A stretch of 64,000 bases of DNA. It comes from Algiphilus sp022763315. GTDB taxonomy: Bacteria; Pseudomonadota; Gammaproteobacteria; Nevskiales; Nevskiaceae. The notes under the pieces were generated by a model. It had not been told where the DNA came from, did not search any database, and saw only the letters and a program-made list of their open reading frames with translations. A program made the translations under genes and the position numbers. The stretch lies in assembly GCF_965249985.1 (NCBI RefSeq), contig NZ_OZ252280.1; one strand, 5' to 3'. The first letter of the stretch is position 1. The number at the start of each line of letters is the position of its first letter. Below are positions 16,205 to 24,563 of the stretch, one piece after another.

Positions 16205-17556
16205 CAGCCCTCCACCCAGTGATCGATCAGGTGTTGCAGATAGTGGATGTTGTGCTTGCCGGAACGGAAAGTGGGGTCGCGCAGGATCTGCTGGTGCAGT
16301 GGGGTGTTGGTCTTGATGCCTTCGATGACCAGCTCGGACAGCGCGCTGCGCGAGCGTTCGATGGCGATATCACGGGTTTCGCCGTGGCAGATGAGCTTGC
16401 CGATCATCGAGTCATAGTGCGGCGGCACCTTGTAGCCCGAGTAGACGTGCGAGTCCATGCGCACGCCCAGGCCACCCGGGGCGTGGTAGGTGGTGACGGT
16501 GCCCGGCGAGGGAATGAATTTGCGCGGATCCTCGGCATTGATACGGCATTCGATGGCGTGGCCGCGGATCTCGATGTCGTCCTGGGTCAGCCCCAGCGGG
16601 CGTCCGGCGGCGATCTCGATCTGCTTCTTGATCAGGTCGACGCCGGTGATCATCTCGGTGACCGGATGCTCCACCTGAATGCGGGTGTTCATCTCGATGA
16701 AGTAGAAGTTGCCGTCCTCGTAGAGGAACTCCAGCGTGCCCGCACCGCGGTAGCCGATGCGCTCGCAGGCCGCCACGCACAGCGCGCCAATGCGTGCGCG
16801 TTGCTCGTCGGTGATGCCCGGCGCTGGCGCTTCTTCCACCACCTTCTGATTGCGGCGCTGCATCGAGCAGTCGCGTTCGCCGAGGTGAATGGCGTGGCCT
16901 TGTTCGTCGGCCAGCACCTGGAATTCGATATGGCGCGGAGCCTCAAGATACTTCTCGAGGAAAACCGAGCCGTCGCCGAAGGCGGACTGCGCCTCATTGC
17001 GCGCCATGTGAATCGAGCTGACCAGTTCGTCCGGCGTACGCACCACATACATGCCGCGTCCGCCGCCGCCGGAGACAGCCTTGATGAGGACCGGGTAACC
17101 CACCTCGTCGGCGAGTCTGGTGCAGGTGGCGTCGTCGTCGGGCAATACGCCTTCGGAGCCGGGCACGCAGGGCACGCCGGCGGCCGCCATCTCGGCCTTG
17201 GCGGTGGTCTTGCCGCCCATCATGCGGATGGTTTCCGGACGCGGTCCGATGAATACGAAGCCGGAGCGCTCGACGCTTTCGGCGAAGTCGGCGTTTTCGG
17301 ACAGGAAGCCGTAGCCCGGATGGATGGCATCGGCTTGGGTGACTTCGGCCGCACTGATGATGGCGCCCATCGACAGATAGGAGTGGTTGGCCTGCGCCGG
17401 GCCGATGCACACCGACTCATCCGCCAGCAGCACATGCTTCAGGTCACGGTCGGCCTGTGAATACACCGCCACCGTCTTGATGCCGAGTTCGCGGCAGGCG
17501 CGCTGAATGCGCAGCGCGATCTCGCCGCGATTGGCAATGAGGATCTTGTCCAGCAT
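16204..17556 (-). CDS. accC: Acetyl-CoA carboxylase, biotin carboxylase subunit
   Basis: AccC carboxylates the biotin on AccB with ATP and bicarbonate, the first half of the acetyl-CoA carboxylase reaction in fatty-acid synthesis. The 450-residue protein has the N-terminal motif MLDKILIANRGEIALRI, the ATP-grasp glycine loop VSGGGGRGM, FLEKYLE and the catalytic region FYFIEMNTRIQVEHPVTE. Length and order are those of stand-alone bacterial subunits. It begins 3 bp after accB. Confidence 0.97.
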   Translation of the reverse strand: MLDKILIANRGEIALRIQRACRELGIKTVAVYSQADRDLKHVLLADESVCIGPAQANHSYLSMGAIISAAEVTQADAIHPGYGFLSENADFAESVERSGFVFIGPRPETIRMMGGKTTAKAEMAAAGVPCVPGSEGVLPDDDATCTRLADEVGYPVLIKAVSGGGGRGMYVVRTPDELVSSIHMARNEAQSAFGDGSVFLEKYLEAPRHIEFQVLADEQGHAIHLGERDCSMQRRNQKVVEEAPAPGITDEQRARIGALCVAACERIGYRGAGTLEFLYEDGNFYFIEMNTRIQVEHPVTEMITGVDLIKKQIEIAAGRPLGLTQDDIEIRGHAIECRINAEDPRKFIPSPGTVTTYHAPGGLGVRMDSHVYSGYKVPPHYDSMIGKLICHGETRDIAIERSRSALSELVIEGIKTNTPLHQQILRDPTFRSGKHNIHYLQHLIDHWVEG

Positions 17557-17559
17557 GGC

Positions 17560-18015
17560 TCAGGCCGGGTCGATGACGAAGAGCGGTTGGTCGTATTCGA
17601 CGGGTTCGCCGTTGTCGACAAGGATCTGGCTGATGACACCGTCGCGATCGGCCTCGATCTGGTTGAGCATCTTCATCGCCTCGATGATGCACAGCGTCTG
17701 GCCGGCGCGCACGGTCTGGCCGATATCGACAAAGGCCTGCGCACCTGGGGCGGGTGCGCGATAGAAGGTGCCCACCATGGGGGCGCGCATGGTATTGGCG
17801 TGATGGTCGGCGGTGGCGGCGGGTGGCTCCACCGGCGCAGGGGCCGGCGACGACGGTGCCGGCGCCGCCGCCGGTGCGGCCGCGGCGGGAGCGACGGCAA
17901 CCTGACTGCCGTGTCGGCTGATGCGCACGGATTCTTCGCCCTGCTGCACTTCCAGCTCCGCAATGCCGGATTGCTCGAGCAGTTCGATGAGTTTCTTGAT
18001 CGTACGGATATCCAT
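17560..18015 (-). CDS. accB: Acetyl-CoA carboxylase, biotin carboxyl carrier protein
   Basis: The 151-residue protein has the N-terminal segment MDIRTIKKLIELLEQSGIAE and an Ala/Pro-rich linker at roughly residues 40-75. Its C-terminal biotinyl domain carries the biotin-attachment sequence EAMKM, with the 'thumb' region MVGTFYRAPAPGA before it. ATG 18015 fits the family start; the frame continues upstream into aroQ but that part is not conserved. The aroQ-accB-accC order is typical of proteobacteria; accA and accD are not in the window. Confidence 0.96.
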   Translation of the reverse strand: MDIRTIKKLIELLEQSGIAELEVQQGEESVRISRHGSQVAVAPAAAAPAAAPAPSSPAPAPVEPPAATADHHANTMRAPMVGTFYRAPAPGAQAFVDIGQTVRAGQTLCIIEAMKMLNQIEADRDGVISQILVDNGEPVEYDQPLFVIDPA

Positions 18016-18046
18016 GATGGGGTCGTTTGTTCTTGGAATGGTGGGG

Positions 18047-18487
18047 TCAATCCACCGCGCGGCCACAGGCTGCGCGGATGGCAAGAGGGTAGACATCGGC
18101 GCCCAGGCCGCTGAGCACGCCGCTGGCGACATCGGCCAGCAGGGAGCGGTGGCGGAAGGCCTCGCGCGCGTGCACATTGCTGAGATGGACTTCATAGAAG
18201 GGAAGCGCCACGCCGATGAGGGCGTCGCGCAGCGCCACACTGGTATGGGTGTAAGCGCCCGCGTTGATCACGATGGCGGTGGTGCCATCGCTGCCGGCAG
18301 TGTGAATACGGTCCACCAGAGCCCCTTCATGATTGGACTGGAAGCTGTCCAGCGCCACACCCAAGGCCTCCGCCAGCGTGTTGCACCGAGCGAGGATCGA
18401 TGCCAGTGTCTGCGTGCCGTAGCGGTCCGGCTCGCGTTGGCCGAGCAAATTGAGGTTGGGACCGTTGAGCAGCAGAATACGGTGCAC
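18047..18487 (-). CDS. aroQ: 3-dehydroquinate dehydratase, type II
   Basis: AroQ dehydrates 3-dehydroquinate to 3-dehydroshikimate in the shikimate pathway. The 146-residue protein has all type II motifs: ILLLNGPNLNLLGQREPDRYG with the catalytic tyrosine, NAGAYTHTSVALRDAL, and EVHLSNVHAREAFRHRS with the catalytic histidine. Start GTG 18487 follows GGAG 7 bp upstream. It heads the aroQ-accB-accC-prmA transcription unit and a good -10 element is found ahead of it. Confidence 0.96.
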   Translation of the reverse strand: MHRILLLNGPNLNLLGQREPDRYGTQTLASILARCNTLAEALGVALDSFQSNHEGALVDRIHTAGSDGTTAIVINAGAYTHTSVALRDALIGVALPFYEVHLSNVHAREAFRHRSLLADVASGVLSGLGADVYPLAIRAACGRAVD

Positions 18488-18514
18488 GAGATGGCTCCTT
18501 CAGCGTTCCTCGAG

Positions 18515-18520
18515 AGTATA
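18515..18520 (-). promoter_or_regulatory. Candidate -10 element for the aroQ-accBC-prmA operon
   Basis: TATACT on the minus strand (18520-18515) lies about 28 bp upstream of the aroQ GTG and 11 bp before its ribosome-binding site region. No convincing -35 hexamer stands 16-18 bp further upstream, so this is a partial sigma-70 promoter match. Confidence 0.4.
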
Positions 18521-18580
18521 ACGGCTGTGGAGCACGATGCGGGAATAAGCCGCACATTTGCCGCATTTCGCTGAATTTTC

Positions 18581-19084
18581 CTACAAATACGGCGCGATTA
18601 AAGACTCGAGTTCAGGGCGGTCCAGCTTGCCGTGATGGCTTTCCACGATACGGCCCTGGCGGTCGATGATGACGGTATAGGGCAGCGCGCCCTGGGTGTC
18701 GCCCAGGGTCGAAAGCGCGGGGCCGATCTGGTTCGGGTCGGCAAACACCGGATAATTCATGCCGTATTCCTCGGCGAAGCGCCGTACCGGCTCGGCGTCA
18801 TCCAGGGCCGGGCCCAGCATGCGCAGGCCTTGGTCGCGGCGTGCCTGCTGCACCTCGATCAGCATCGGAATTTCTTCGATGCACGGTGGGCACCAGGTGG
18901 CCCAGAAATTGACCACCAGGACCTGCCCACGATAGTCGGATAGACGATGCTGTTCGCCTTCGATATCGGTCAGGCTGAGTTCCGGCGCCATGGTCTCCTG
19001 ATGACGTTGGTCAAACCACCAGTAGGCGCCGGCACCGAGCGCGATGCCGATCAGGCCGAGGAGCAGCAGGGCAAAGGTACGCAT
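18581..19084 (-). CDS. TlpA/ResA-like thioredoxin-family protein, membrane-anchored
   Basis: The 167-residue product has an N-terminal membrane anchor (residues ~3-23) followed by a periplasmic thioredoxin-fold domain. The active site WCPPC (Cys65, Cys68) sits in VVNFWATWCPPCIEEIP, with the cis-proline region LPYTVIIDRQGRI further on. Such proteins reduce disulfides during cytochrome c maturation or protect periplasmic thiols; the partner cannot be named here. ATG 19084 comes 4 bp after the cutA stop, echoing the cutA-dipZ (dsbD) pairing of enterobacteria, but no DsbD is present. Confidence 0.9.
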   Translation of the reverse strand: MRTFALLLLGLIGIALGAGAYWWFDQRHQETMAPELSLTDIEGEQHRLSDYRGQVLVVNFWATWCPPCIEEIPMLIEVQQARRDQGLRMLGPALDDAEPVRRFAEEYGMNYPVFADPNQIGPALSTLGDTQGALPYTVIIDRQGRIVESHHGKLDRPELESLIAPYL

Positions 19085-19088
19085 AGTC

Positions 19089-19415
19089 TTACTCCGTGCC
19101 GATGCGGGTGCTGTCGACCACCCACTGCGCATAGGCGGCATGCGCCTGATGCGCTTCCAGCGCGATGCATTCGGGCACCTCATAGCTGTGGAGTTCGAGC
19201 AGTGCCGCTTCGAAGGCGGCGTAGCCGTCGTGCGGCGTCTTGCAGATCAGCAGGCTCTCCTGTTCCCGGTCCACGCGGCCTTGCCACAGAAAGACCGACT
19301 GAACGGCGGGAAGAATATTGACGCAGGCAGCCACGCGGCGTTCGACCAGGGCACTGGCCAATGCGGGCGCCTCCGATTCCGGGGCGGTGACGAGCACGAC
19401 GAGGGGTTCCGACAT
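19089..19415 (-). CDS. cutA: Divalent-cation tolerance protein CutA
   Basis: CutA1 proteins form very stable trimers and were linked to copper tolerance; their biochemical role is not settled. The 108-residue protein matches the family throughout: VVLVTAPESEAPALASALVERRVAACVNILPAV, YLWQG-like FLWQGRVDREQE, and HSYEVPECIAL near the C-terminus. It is followed at 4 bp by the TlpA-like gene. It is divergent from the MATE gene. Confidence 0.94.
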   Translation of the reverse strand: MSEPLVVLVTAPESEAPALASALVERRVAACVNILPAVQSVFLWQGRVDREQESLLICKTPHDGYAAFEAALLELHSYEVPECIALEAHQAHAAYAQWVVDSTRIGTE

Positions 19416-19491
19416 GGCGTGAGGATAGCAGTCCGATGGCTGCCCTTTCGTCGCGGATTACCATGCGCCTCCCTCCGCCCTCTCGCCTGCC

Positions 19492-20868
19492 GTGCTCGCT
19501 CCCGCCTACCGCCGTGAACTGCTCCCCTTCCTGAGAACGGCGCTCCCCATCATCGGGGCGCAGCTCGCTTTCATGGGTATGGGCGTGGTGGACACCATCC
19601 TTGCCGGCCGGCTGGGCGGTCAGGCGCTGGCGGCAGTGGCGGTCGGCAGCCATGTATGGGGGCCGATATTCATCTTCTTTCTGGGCGTGTTGATGGCGGT
19701 TTCGCCCATCGTGGCGCATCGCATCGGTGCGCGCGCAGACCCGGCGGCCACCGGTGCAATGCTGCGCGGACAACTTCTGCTTGCCGTGGTGCTCGGCGCG
19801 GGGTGGATGGCCATCCTCTGGACCCTCGGCAGCTACGTCATCGCGCAGACCGGGCTGAAACCGGAAACGGCAATCATCGCGCGCGACTACCTGCGTGCAG
19901 AGTCCTTTGGCTGTATCGCCTTCGCCGCTGTCTTCGTGCTCCGTTACGGCGTGGAAGGCACCGGCCGGACAGCCGCGGTGCTGTGGATCAGTGTGCTTGG
20001 CTTTGTGGTCAACGCGGTCTTCGATGTCGTCTTCATGTTCGGCTGGGGGCCGATTCCGGCGATGGGCGCGGTAGGCTGCGGCTGGGCCACGGTGGCAGCT
20101 GTGATGGTGATGCTCGCCAGCTGGGTGCTGCTCTATGCGCGCAGCCGTCCGCTCGCCGAGCTGCGGCTGTTCCGCTGGCAGCTGCAGGGCGCGCCCTGGG
20201 CGCACTGGCTCGATACGCTGCGCCTGGGCTTGCCGATTGGCTGCATCCTGATCGCGGAGGCGGGATTGTTCGCCGCGGCGACGCTGTTCATGGCCGGTTT
20301 CGGCGATGCCGTGGTGGCAGCGCACCAGGTGGCCATCAGCTTTGCCGCGCTCGCCTTCATGGTGCCTCTGGGCTTTGGCTTCGCGGCCACCGTCCGCGTG
20401 GGCCAGGCCATGGGCGCCGGTATGCCGGAGGATGCGGTGCTGCGCGGGCGCATGGCCATTGCGTTGGGTTTCTCTTTCTCACTGTTGTCGGCAACCATGA
20501 TGGCGCTCTTCCCGCAGGTCATCGCCGGCTGGTACACGCGTGACGCCGCGGTGGTTGAGGTGGCCGCCCACCTGCTCGCCTATGCCGCCGCCTTTCAGTT
20601 GTTCGATTGTCTGCAGGCTACCGCCAACGGCGCCTTGCGTGGCCTGAAGGACACGCGCGGGCCGATGCTGATTACGGTGACGGCCTACTGGTTGGTGGGC
20701 ATGCCGTTGGCGTGGACCGCCGCCTACCGCCTCGAAGCCGGGCCGGACGGCTTGTGGTGGGGGCTGATTGCGGGTCTGGCGGTGGCGGCCATCGGGCTCG
20801 TGACGCGTTTCCAGCGCGCCGCGCGCTCCTTAAAAACGACGAGTGACGGCGCGCGGAGGGCGCAATAG
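19492..20868 (+). CDS. MATE family multidrug/sodium antiporter (NorM-like)
   Basis: The 458-residue protein is predicted to have twelve membrane segments in two homologous halves, as in NorM exporters that expel cationic drugs in exchange for sodium or protons. The N-terminal segment LPIIGAQLAFMGMGVVDTILAGRLGGQALAAVAVG is typical, as are the central AHQVAISFAALAFMVPLGF and the C-terminal LQATANGALRGLKDTRGPM. Start GTG 19492; no strong ribosome-binding site. Substrates are unknown. A DUF6351 lipoprotein gene follows 36 bp later. Confidence 0.93.
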   Translation: MLAPAYRRELLPFLRTALPIIGAQLAFMGMGVVDTILAGRLGGQALAAVAVGSHVWGPIFIFFLGVLMAVSPIVAHRIGARADPAATGAMLRGQLLLAVVLGAGWMAILWTLGSYVIAQTGLKPETAIIARDYLRAESFGCIAFAAVFVLRYGVEGTGRTAAVLWISVLGFVVNAVFDVVFMFGWGPIPAMGAVGCGWATVAAVMVMLASWVLLYARSRPLAELRLFRWQLQGAPWAHWLDTLRLGLPIGCILIAEAGLFAAATLFMAGFGDAVVAAHQVAISFAALAFMVPLGFGFAATVRVGQAMGAGMPEDAVLRGRMAIALGFSFSLLSATMMALFPQVIAGWYTRDAAVVEVAAHLLAYAAAFQLFDCLQATANGALRGLKDTRGPMLITVTAYWLVGMPLAWTAAYRLEAGPDGLWWGLIAGLAVAAIGLVTRFQRAARSLKTTSDGARRAQ

Positions 20869-20904
20869 CATGCGGGATTCATAAAAATGTCACTGGAGGA
20901 GACC

Positions 20905-23358
20905 ATGCCCCCCAACTGTCGTCGCCTCGCTGCAGGCGTCGTGCTGCTCGGCATGCTTGCGGCCTGTGGTACTTCTGAACCTCCGGATGCCGCCATCGGC
21001 GCCGGTGGCCGCAGCGTAGATGCCGATTTCCATACCCTCAAGACGCCGCTGCGGCCGGAAGGGGCCATCGACCTGCTGACGGTGTCGACGTTGCCTGATG
21101 CGGTGACCGGGGGCGATGTATTGATGGCCGTGCGCGGGCTGGACGCGAGCGACACGCTGCGGGTGCACGCCAACGGGCGCGAGGTGACGCAGGCCTTCGC
21201 CCAGCGCGACGATGGGGAGTGGCGCGGGCTGGTGGCAGGGCTCTCCGAGGGCGAGAACCGCATCGTCGCCACCGCTGCAGGCGACGCCGGCAGTCGCCGC
21301 GCCGAGCTGGTGGTGATCAACCACCCCGTCAGTGGGCCGATCATCTCGGGCCCGCATCAGACACCGTTCAACTGCCGCACTGAAGACAATGGCCTAGGGC
21401 CGAGCACGCCGCCGGACTGCATGGCCGAGCCTCAGGTGCAATGGTTCGCACGCCTGCTGTCGCAGGGCTGGGTGGCGGTGGAGGATCCCTTCGCCGGCTA
21501 TCCACCGGGGACCATGTTCACCCAAACCGACGAGGGCAAGACCGTGCCCTATGTCGCGCGCGTCGAAACCCGGGTCATCAACCGCGGCATTGCGCGTTTT
21601 GCCGTCTTGGATGATCCCGCTGCGCGCACGCCGGAAGACGCCTTCGAGCCGGCCAGCTGGAACGGCAAGGTGTACTACGTCTACGGTGAGTCGTGCGGCC
21701 ATGGCTATGGCCAGGGCAGCAGCTCGCCCGACTTCGTGCTGGGTGGATTCCCGGATCTGACCGCAGTGTCCGCAGATGCCTTGCTGATCAACCTGGCCGG
21801 CGTCTCCGACCGACTGGGCTCAGGGGACGTGACTGCGCATAACACCCTGTCCGCTTATGGCAACCACTGCAATCCGCTGATCAGCATCGAAACCACGATG
21901 ATGATGAAGGAGCACATCACCGAGCAGTATGGCGCGGTGAAACGGGTGGTCGGCACCAACGGCTCCGGGGCGGCGCTGCAGCAATACAACGCGGCAAACA
22001 ATGCCCCCGGGCTGCTGTCCGCCGGGCTGCCCACAGCCACCTTCGCGGATATTCCCTCCACCGCGATGACCGTCGCCGATTGCGGCCTGCTGCTCGCGTA
22101 CTACGAGCGCAGTGACCTGAACTGGACGCAGCGCAAGCAGTGGTCGGTCAATGGCCATAACGCGCTGTCCGGAAATACGCTCAATGCGATCTGCAGCTCG
22201 TGGCAGGACGCCTTTCTCGACCGGCTCGACCCCACCGATGGTTCCGGCTGCGGCGCCACCGACGAGCAACGCTATCACCCGGTGGATAACCCGACCGGCG
22301 CGCGCTGCGCCATTCAGGATGCCAACGTCAATTTGTTCGGCACCATGCCGCATCCGGAGCACGGCGCTCCGGTGGCGCGCCGTCCGCTCGACAACACCGG
22401 CGTGCAGTACGGCTTGGGCGCCTTCAACGCCGGCCAGATCAGTTTCGAGGAATTCCTCGACCTGAACCGCAATATCGGGGGCTACGATATCGACGGCAAC
22501 TGGCAGCCCGAGCGCATGGCCATGGATCCCGAGGTCGAGCGCATCACCTATTTGCTCGGCGGCGTCATTGGCCGCGGCGCGCTGGCGGAGACGCCCTTCA
22601 TCGATATCGGCGCCTATCTCGATCTGATCCCGGTGGCCAATATTCACGAGGCGGTGCGTCCCTTTACCGTGCGCGACCGCCTGCGGCCGAGGGCGGGTGG
22701 CGGCGAAACGCAAAGCATTTTCCGCGGCGTCCTTACCCAGCCCGACGTCTATCCGCTGATGGATCGGTGGCTCGACAACCTGGCGGTGGCGGAGGCCGCT
22801 TCCGGCGCTGGCGGCCCGGCCGAGCGCATCGCACGGGTCATTGACGCCAAACCGGTGATGGCCGAGGACCGCTGTTCCTTCGGCACCATCGGCGGCCGTC
22901 TGGAGCTACCGGGCAGTCTGCTCGGTCCGCTTGGCCTTGAGCTGCCACTGCTGCCGACCCTCACCGGTATCCTTGGCCTGCCCGGGGTGGAGCTGCTCAG
23001 CGGACAAGCGCTGTCACTGCGCGTCGATGTGCCAGAGAACTTCGACCGCGGCGTGGGGCCTTGCGCCATCGCGCTGCCGATCACCGCGACGCCGCGCATG
23101 GTCGCGGGGATGCCGCGCAGCGGTGACATCATCCGCTGCCAGCGCAAGCCGGTCGATCCACGCGACTATGACGCCGATCTGACCGCCGAGCAGCTGCTGG
23201 AGATCGAAGCCATCTTTCCAGAAGGGGTGTGCGATTACACGCGGCCCGCCGCGGGGGATACCGAGGACAGCCTGATCTGGCCCAGCATCGGGGGGCGCCA
23301 GCCTTTGCCTCAACCTGTCTCCCTGCGCTGGCGCGTGGCGCGCGGCCTGGCCGACTGA
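20905..23358 (+). CDS. DUF6351 family lipoprotein, alpha/beta-hydrolase-like
   Basis: The 817-residue product begins with a lipoprotein signal: MPPNCRRLAAG, a hydrophobic core and the lipobox LAAC at Cys24. ATG 20905 follows GGAGGAG at 20895-20901, a much better start than the in-frame ATG 20887. The mature part fits the DUF6351 family, which looks like tannase/feruloyl esterase relatives. GTNGSGAALQQYNAANN could be a nucleophile-elbow region, and cysteines are scattered through the exported part. The family has no settled function. It is convergent with a beta-lactamase-fold lipoprotein. Confidence 0.8.
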   Translation: MPPNCRRLAAGVVLLGMLAACGTSEPPDAAIGAGGRSVDADFHTLKTPLRPEGAIDLLTVSTLPDAVTGGDVLMAVRGLDASDTLRVHANGREVTQAFAQRDDGEWRGLVAGLSEGENRIVATAAGDAGSRRAELVVINHPVSGPIISGPHQTPFNCRTEDNGLGPSTPPDCMAEPQVQWFARLLSQGWVAVEDPFAGYPPGTMFTQTDEGKTVPYVARVETRVINRGIARFAVLDDPAARTPEDAFEPASWNGKVYYVYGESCGHGYGQGSSSPDFVLGGFPDLTAVSADALLINLAGVSDRLGSGDVTAHNTLSAYGNHCNPLISIETTMMMKEHITEQYGAVKRVVGTNGSGAALQQYNAANNAPGLLSAGLPTATFADIPSTAMTVADCGLLLAYYERSDLNWTQRKQWSVNGHNALSGNTLNAICSSWQDAFLDRLDPTDGSGCGATDEQRYHPVDNPTGARCAIQDANVNLFGTMPHPEHGAPVARRPLDNTGVQYGLGAFNAGQISFEEFLDLNRNIGGYDIDGNWQPERMAMDPEVERITYLLGGVIGRGALAETPFIDIGAYLDLIPVANIHEAVRPFTVRDRLRPRAGGGETQSIFRGVLTQPDVYPLMDRWLDNLAVAEAASGAGGPAERIARVIDAKPVMAEDRCSFGTIGGRLELPGSLLGPLGLELPLLPTLTGILGLPGVELLSGQALSLRVDVPENFDRGVGPCAIALPITATPRMVAGMPRSGDIIRCQRKPVDPRDYDADLTAEQLLEIEAIFPEGVCDYTRPAAGDTEDSLIWPSIGGRQPLPQPVSLRWRVARGLAD

Positions 23359-23364
23359 TCGGCA

Positions 23365-23401
23365 GCCGTGGCCGGGCGGACGTCGCCCGCGCGGCCACGG
23401 C
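23365..23401. terminator. Strong stem-loop between convergent lipoprotein genes
   Basis: GCCGTGGCCG (23365-23374) pairs perfectly with CGGCCACGGC (23392-23401), and an inner stem GGGCG/CGCCC (23374-23378 with 23384-23388) extends it. It lies between the two stops (23358 and 23419). Without a U-tract it may act as a bidirectional terminator or 3'-end stabiliser. Confidence 0.5.
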
Positions 23402-23418
23402 GCCATTCTCCTGCGCCG

Positions 23419-24468
23419 CTAGGGCAGCGTTTCCGGGATGCGGTCGCGCAGTGCGCGCTGCAGCTCAAGGCCTTCGCGGTAGCTTTCGGCGCTGAGCACG
23501 ATCACCGCGTAGTAGCCGAGATCGTCATCGTGCCAGGGCACGGTGCCGAGCAGGCCGGGGGCGGACAGCTCGGGGCCGTCGCTGCGCGTGAGCACCTCGG
23601 GATTTTCGAACCACAGTCCGAAACTGTAGCCATTCGCGCTCACGCCGGGGGGGCGTTGCATCGGCAGCCCCGCCACCTGATCAGTGCGCAGGCGGTCCAT
23701 ATTGGTGGCGCTGAGCAACGCCGGGTCGCGCCCGAGGATGGCGCGCTGAACATCGCCGAGGTCGCGCACGTTGGCGACGATGCCACCGGCGATGCGCGGA
23801 TTGACCAGCGGCGTGAACGGCAGATCGGCTTCCAATGGGTCCGCCACGCGCTCGTCGACCAATTGCTGCCAGCTGCGGTTGGCGGCCTGCTGCGCGACCA
23901 GGCCGGCGACCTGATAGCTTCCGCCGCCGTAGTCGAAACGCGATCCCGGCGCAAAGCTGGTACCGGCGCGCAGGATGGAAGTGGCGCAGCGCGCCAGCGT
24001 CTGACCGGCATCGCTGAGGCAGGGCGGGGTGGTGGGCAGGCCGGAGGTATGGTTGAGCAGTTGGCGCAGCGTGACGCGCTGCGCGGCGTCCGTGTTGCGC
24101 GCATCGCCTTGCAGCCAGCGCGCGATCGGAACGTCCAGCTCCAGCGTGCCCTCTTCCACCAGTGACAGGATCACCGCCGCCGCCACCGGCTTGCCGGCTG
24201 ACGCGACGAACACCGCGCGATCCTCGTCCAGGTTGCCGCGCGTCAGCCGCGCCAGAACACGATCGGCCGTGCCCAGTTCAAAGGCGTACTCGTTGATCTC
24301 GCCGGCCTCGCAGGCGGCATCGAGCGTGTTGCGCAGGCTGGCGAAGCCCTCATCGCCAAAGTCGTCGGCACCAGTGCGGGCAGAACAGCTGCCTTCGGGG
24401 GCGCCGCAGGCGCTGAGAAGGGCGGCGGAAAGAACCAGGAGCGCGACCTGGGTGGGATATGTGCGCAT
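23419..24468 (-). CDS. Lipoprotein of the serine beta-lactamase/PBP4-like hydrolase family
   Basis: The 349-residue protein starts MRTYPTQVALLVLSAALLSAC, a lipoprotein signal with lipobox LSAC. The domain is the serine-hydrolase 'beta-lactamase' fold (PF00144-like): SxxK as SAGK with predicted nucleophile Ser90 and Lys93, the surrounding VFVASAGKPV, the LRQLLNHTSGLP motif and the tyrosine element FDYGGGSYQ. The last third lacks an obvious KTG/HTG. Members act as esterases, peptidases or beta-lactamases, so the substrate is open. ATG 24468 has GGAG 7 bp upstream; the longer frame is rejected because it would hide the signal. Confidence 0.87.
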   Translation of the reverse strand: MRTYPTQVALLVLSAALLSACGAPEGSCSARTGADDFGDEGFASLRNTLDAACEAGEINEYAFELGTADRVLARLTRGNLDEDRAVFVASAGKPVAAAVILSLVEEGTLELDVPIARWLQGDARNTDAAQRVTLRQLLNHTSGLPTTPPCLSDAGQTLARCATSILRAGTSFAPGSRFDYGGGSYQVAGLVAQQAANRSWQQLVDERVADPLEADLPFTPLVNPRIAGGIVANVRDLGDVQRAILGRDPALLSATNMDRLRTDQVAGLPMQRPPGVSANGYSFGLWFENPEVLTRSDGPELSAPGLLGTVPWHDDDLGYYAVIVLSAESYREGLELQRALRDRIPETLP

Positions 24469-24563
24469 CAAGCGTCTCCAAGAAACAGGAACGGGACGAA
24501 AAACAGGGGCTCGTGTAGCATTTGCCTGCTTACGCGGTACTGAACTCACCCTGATCCTGTGCA

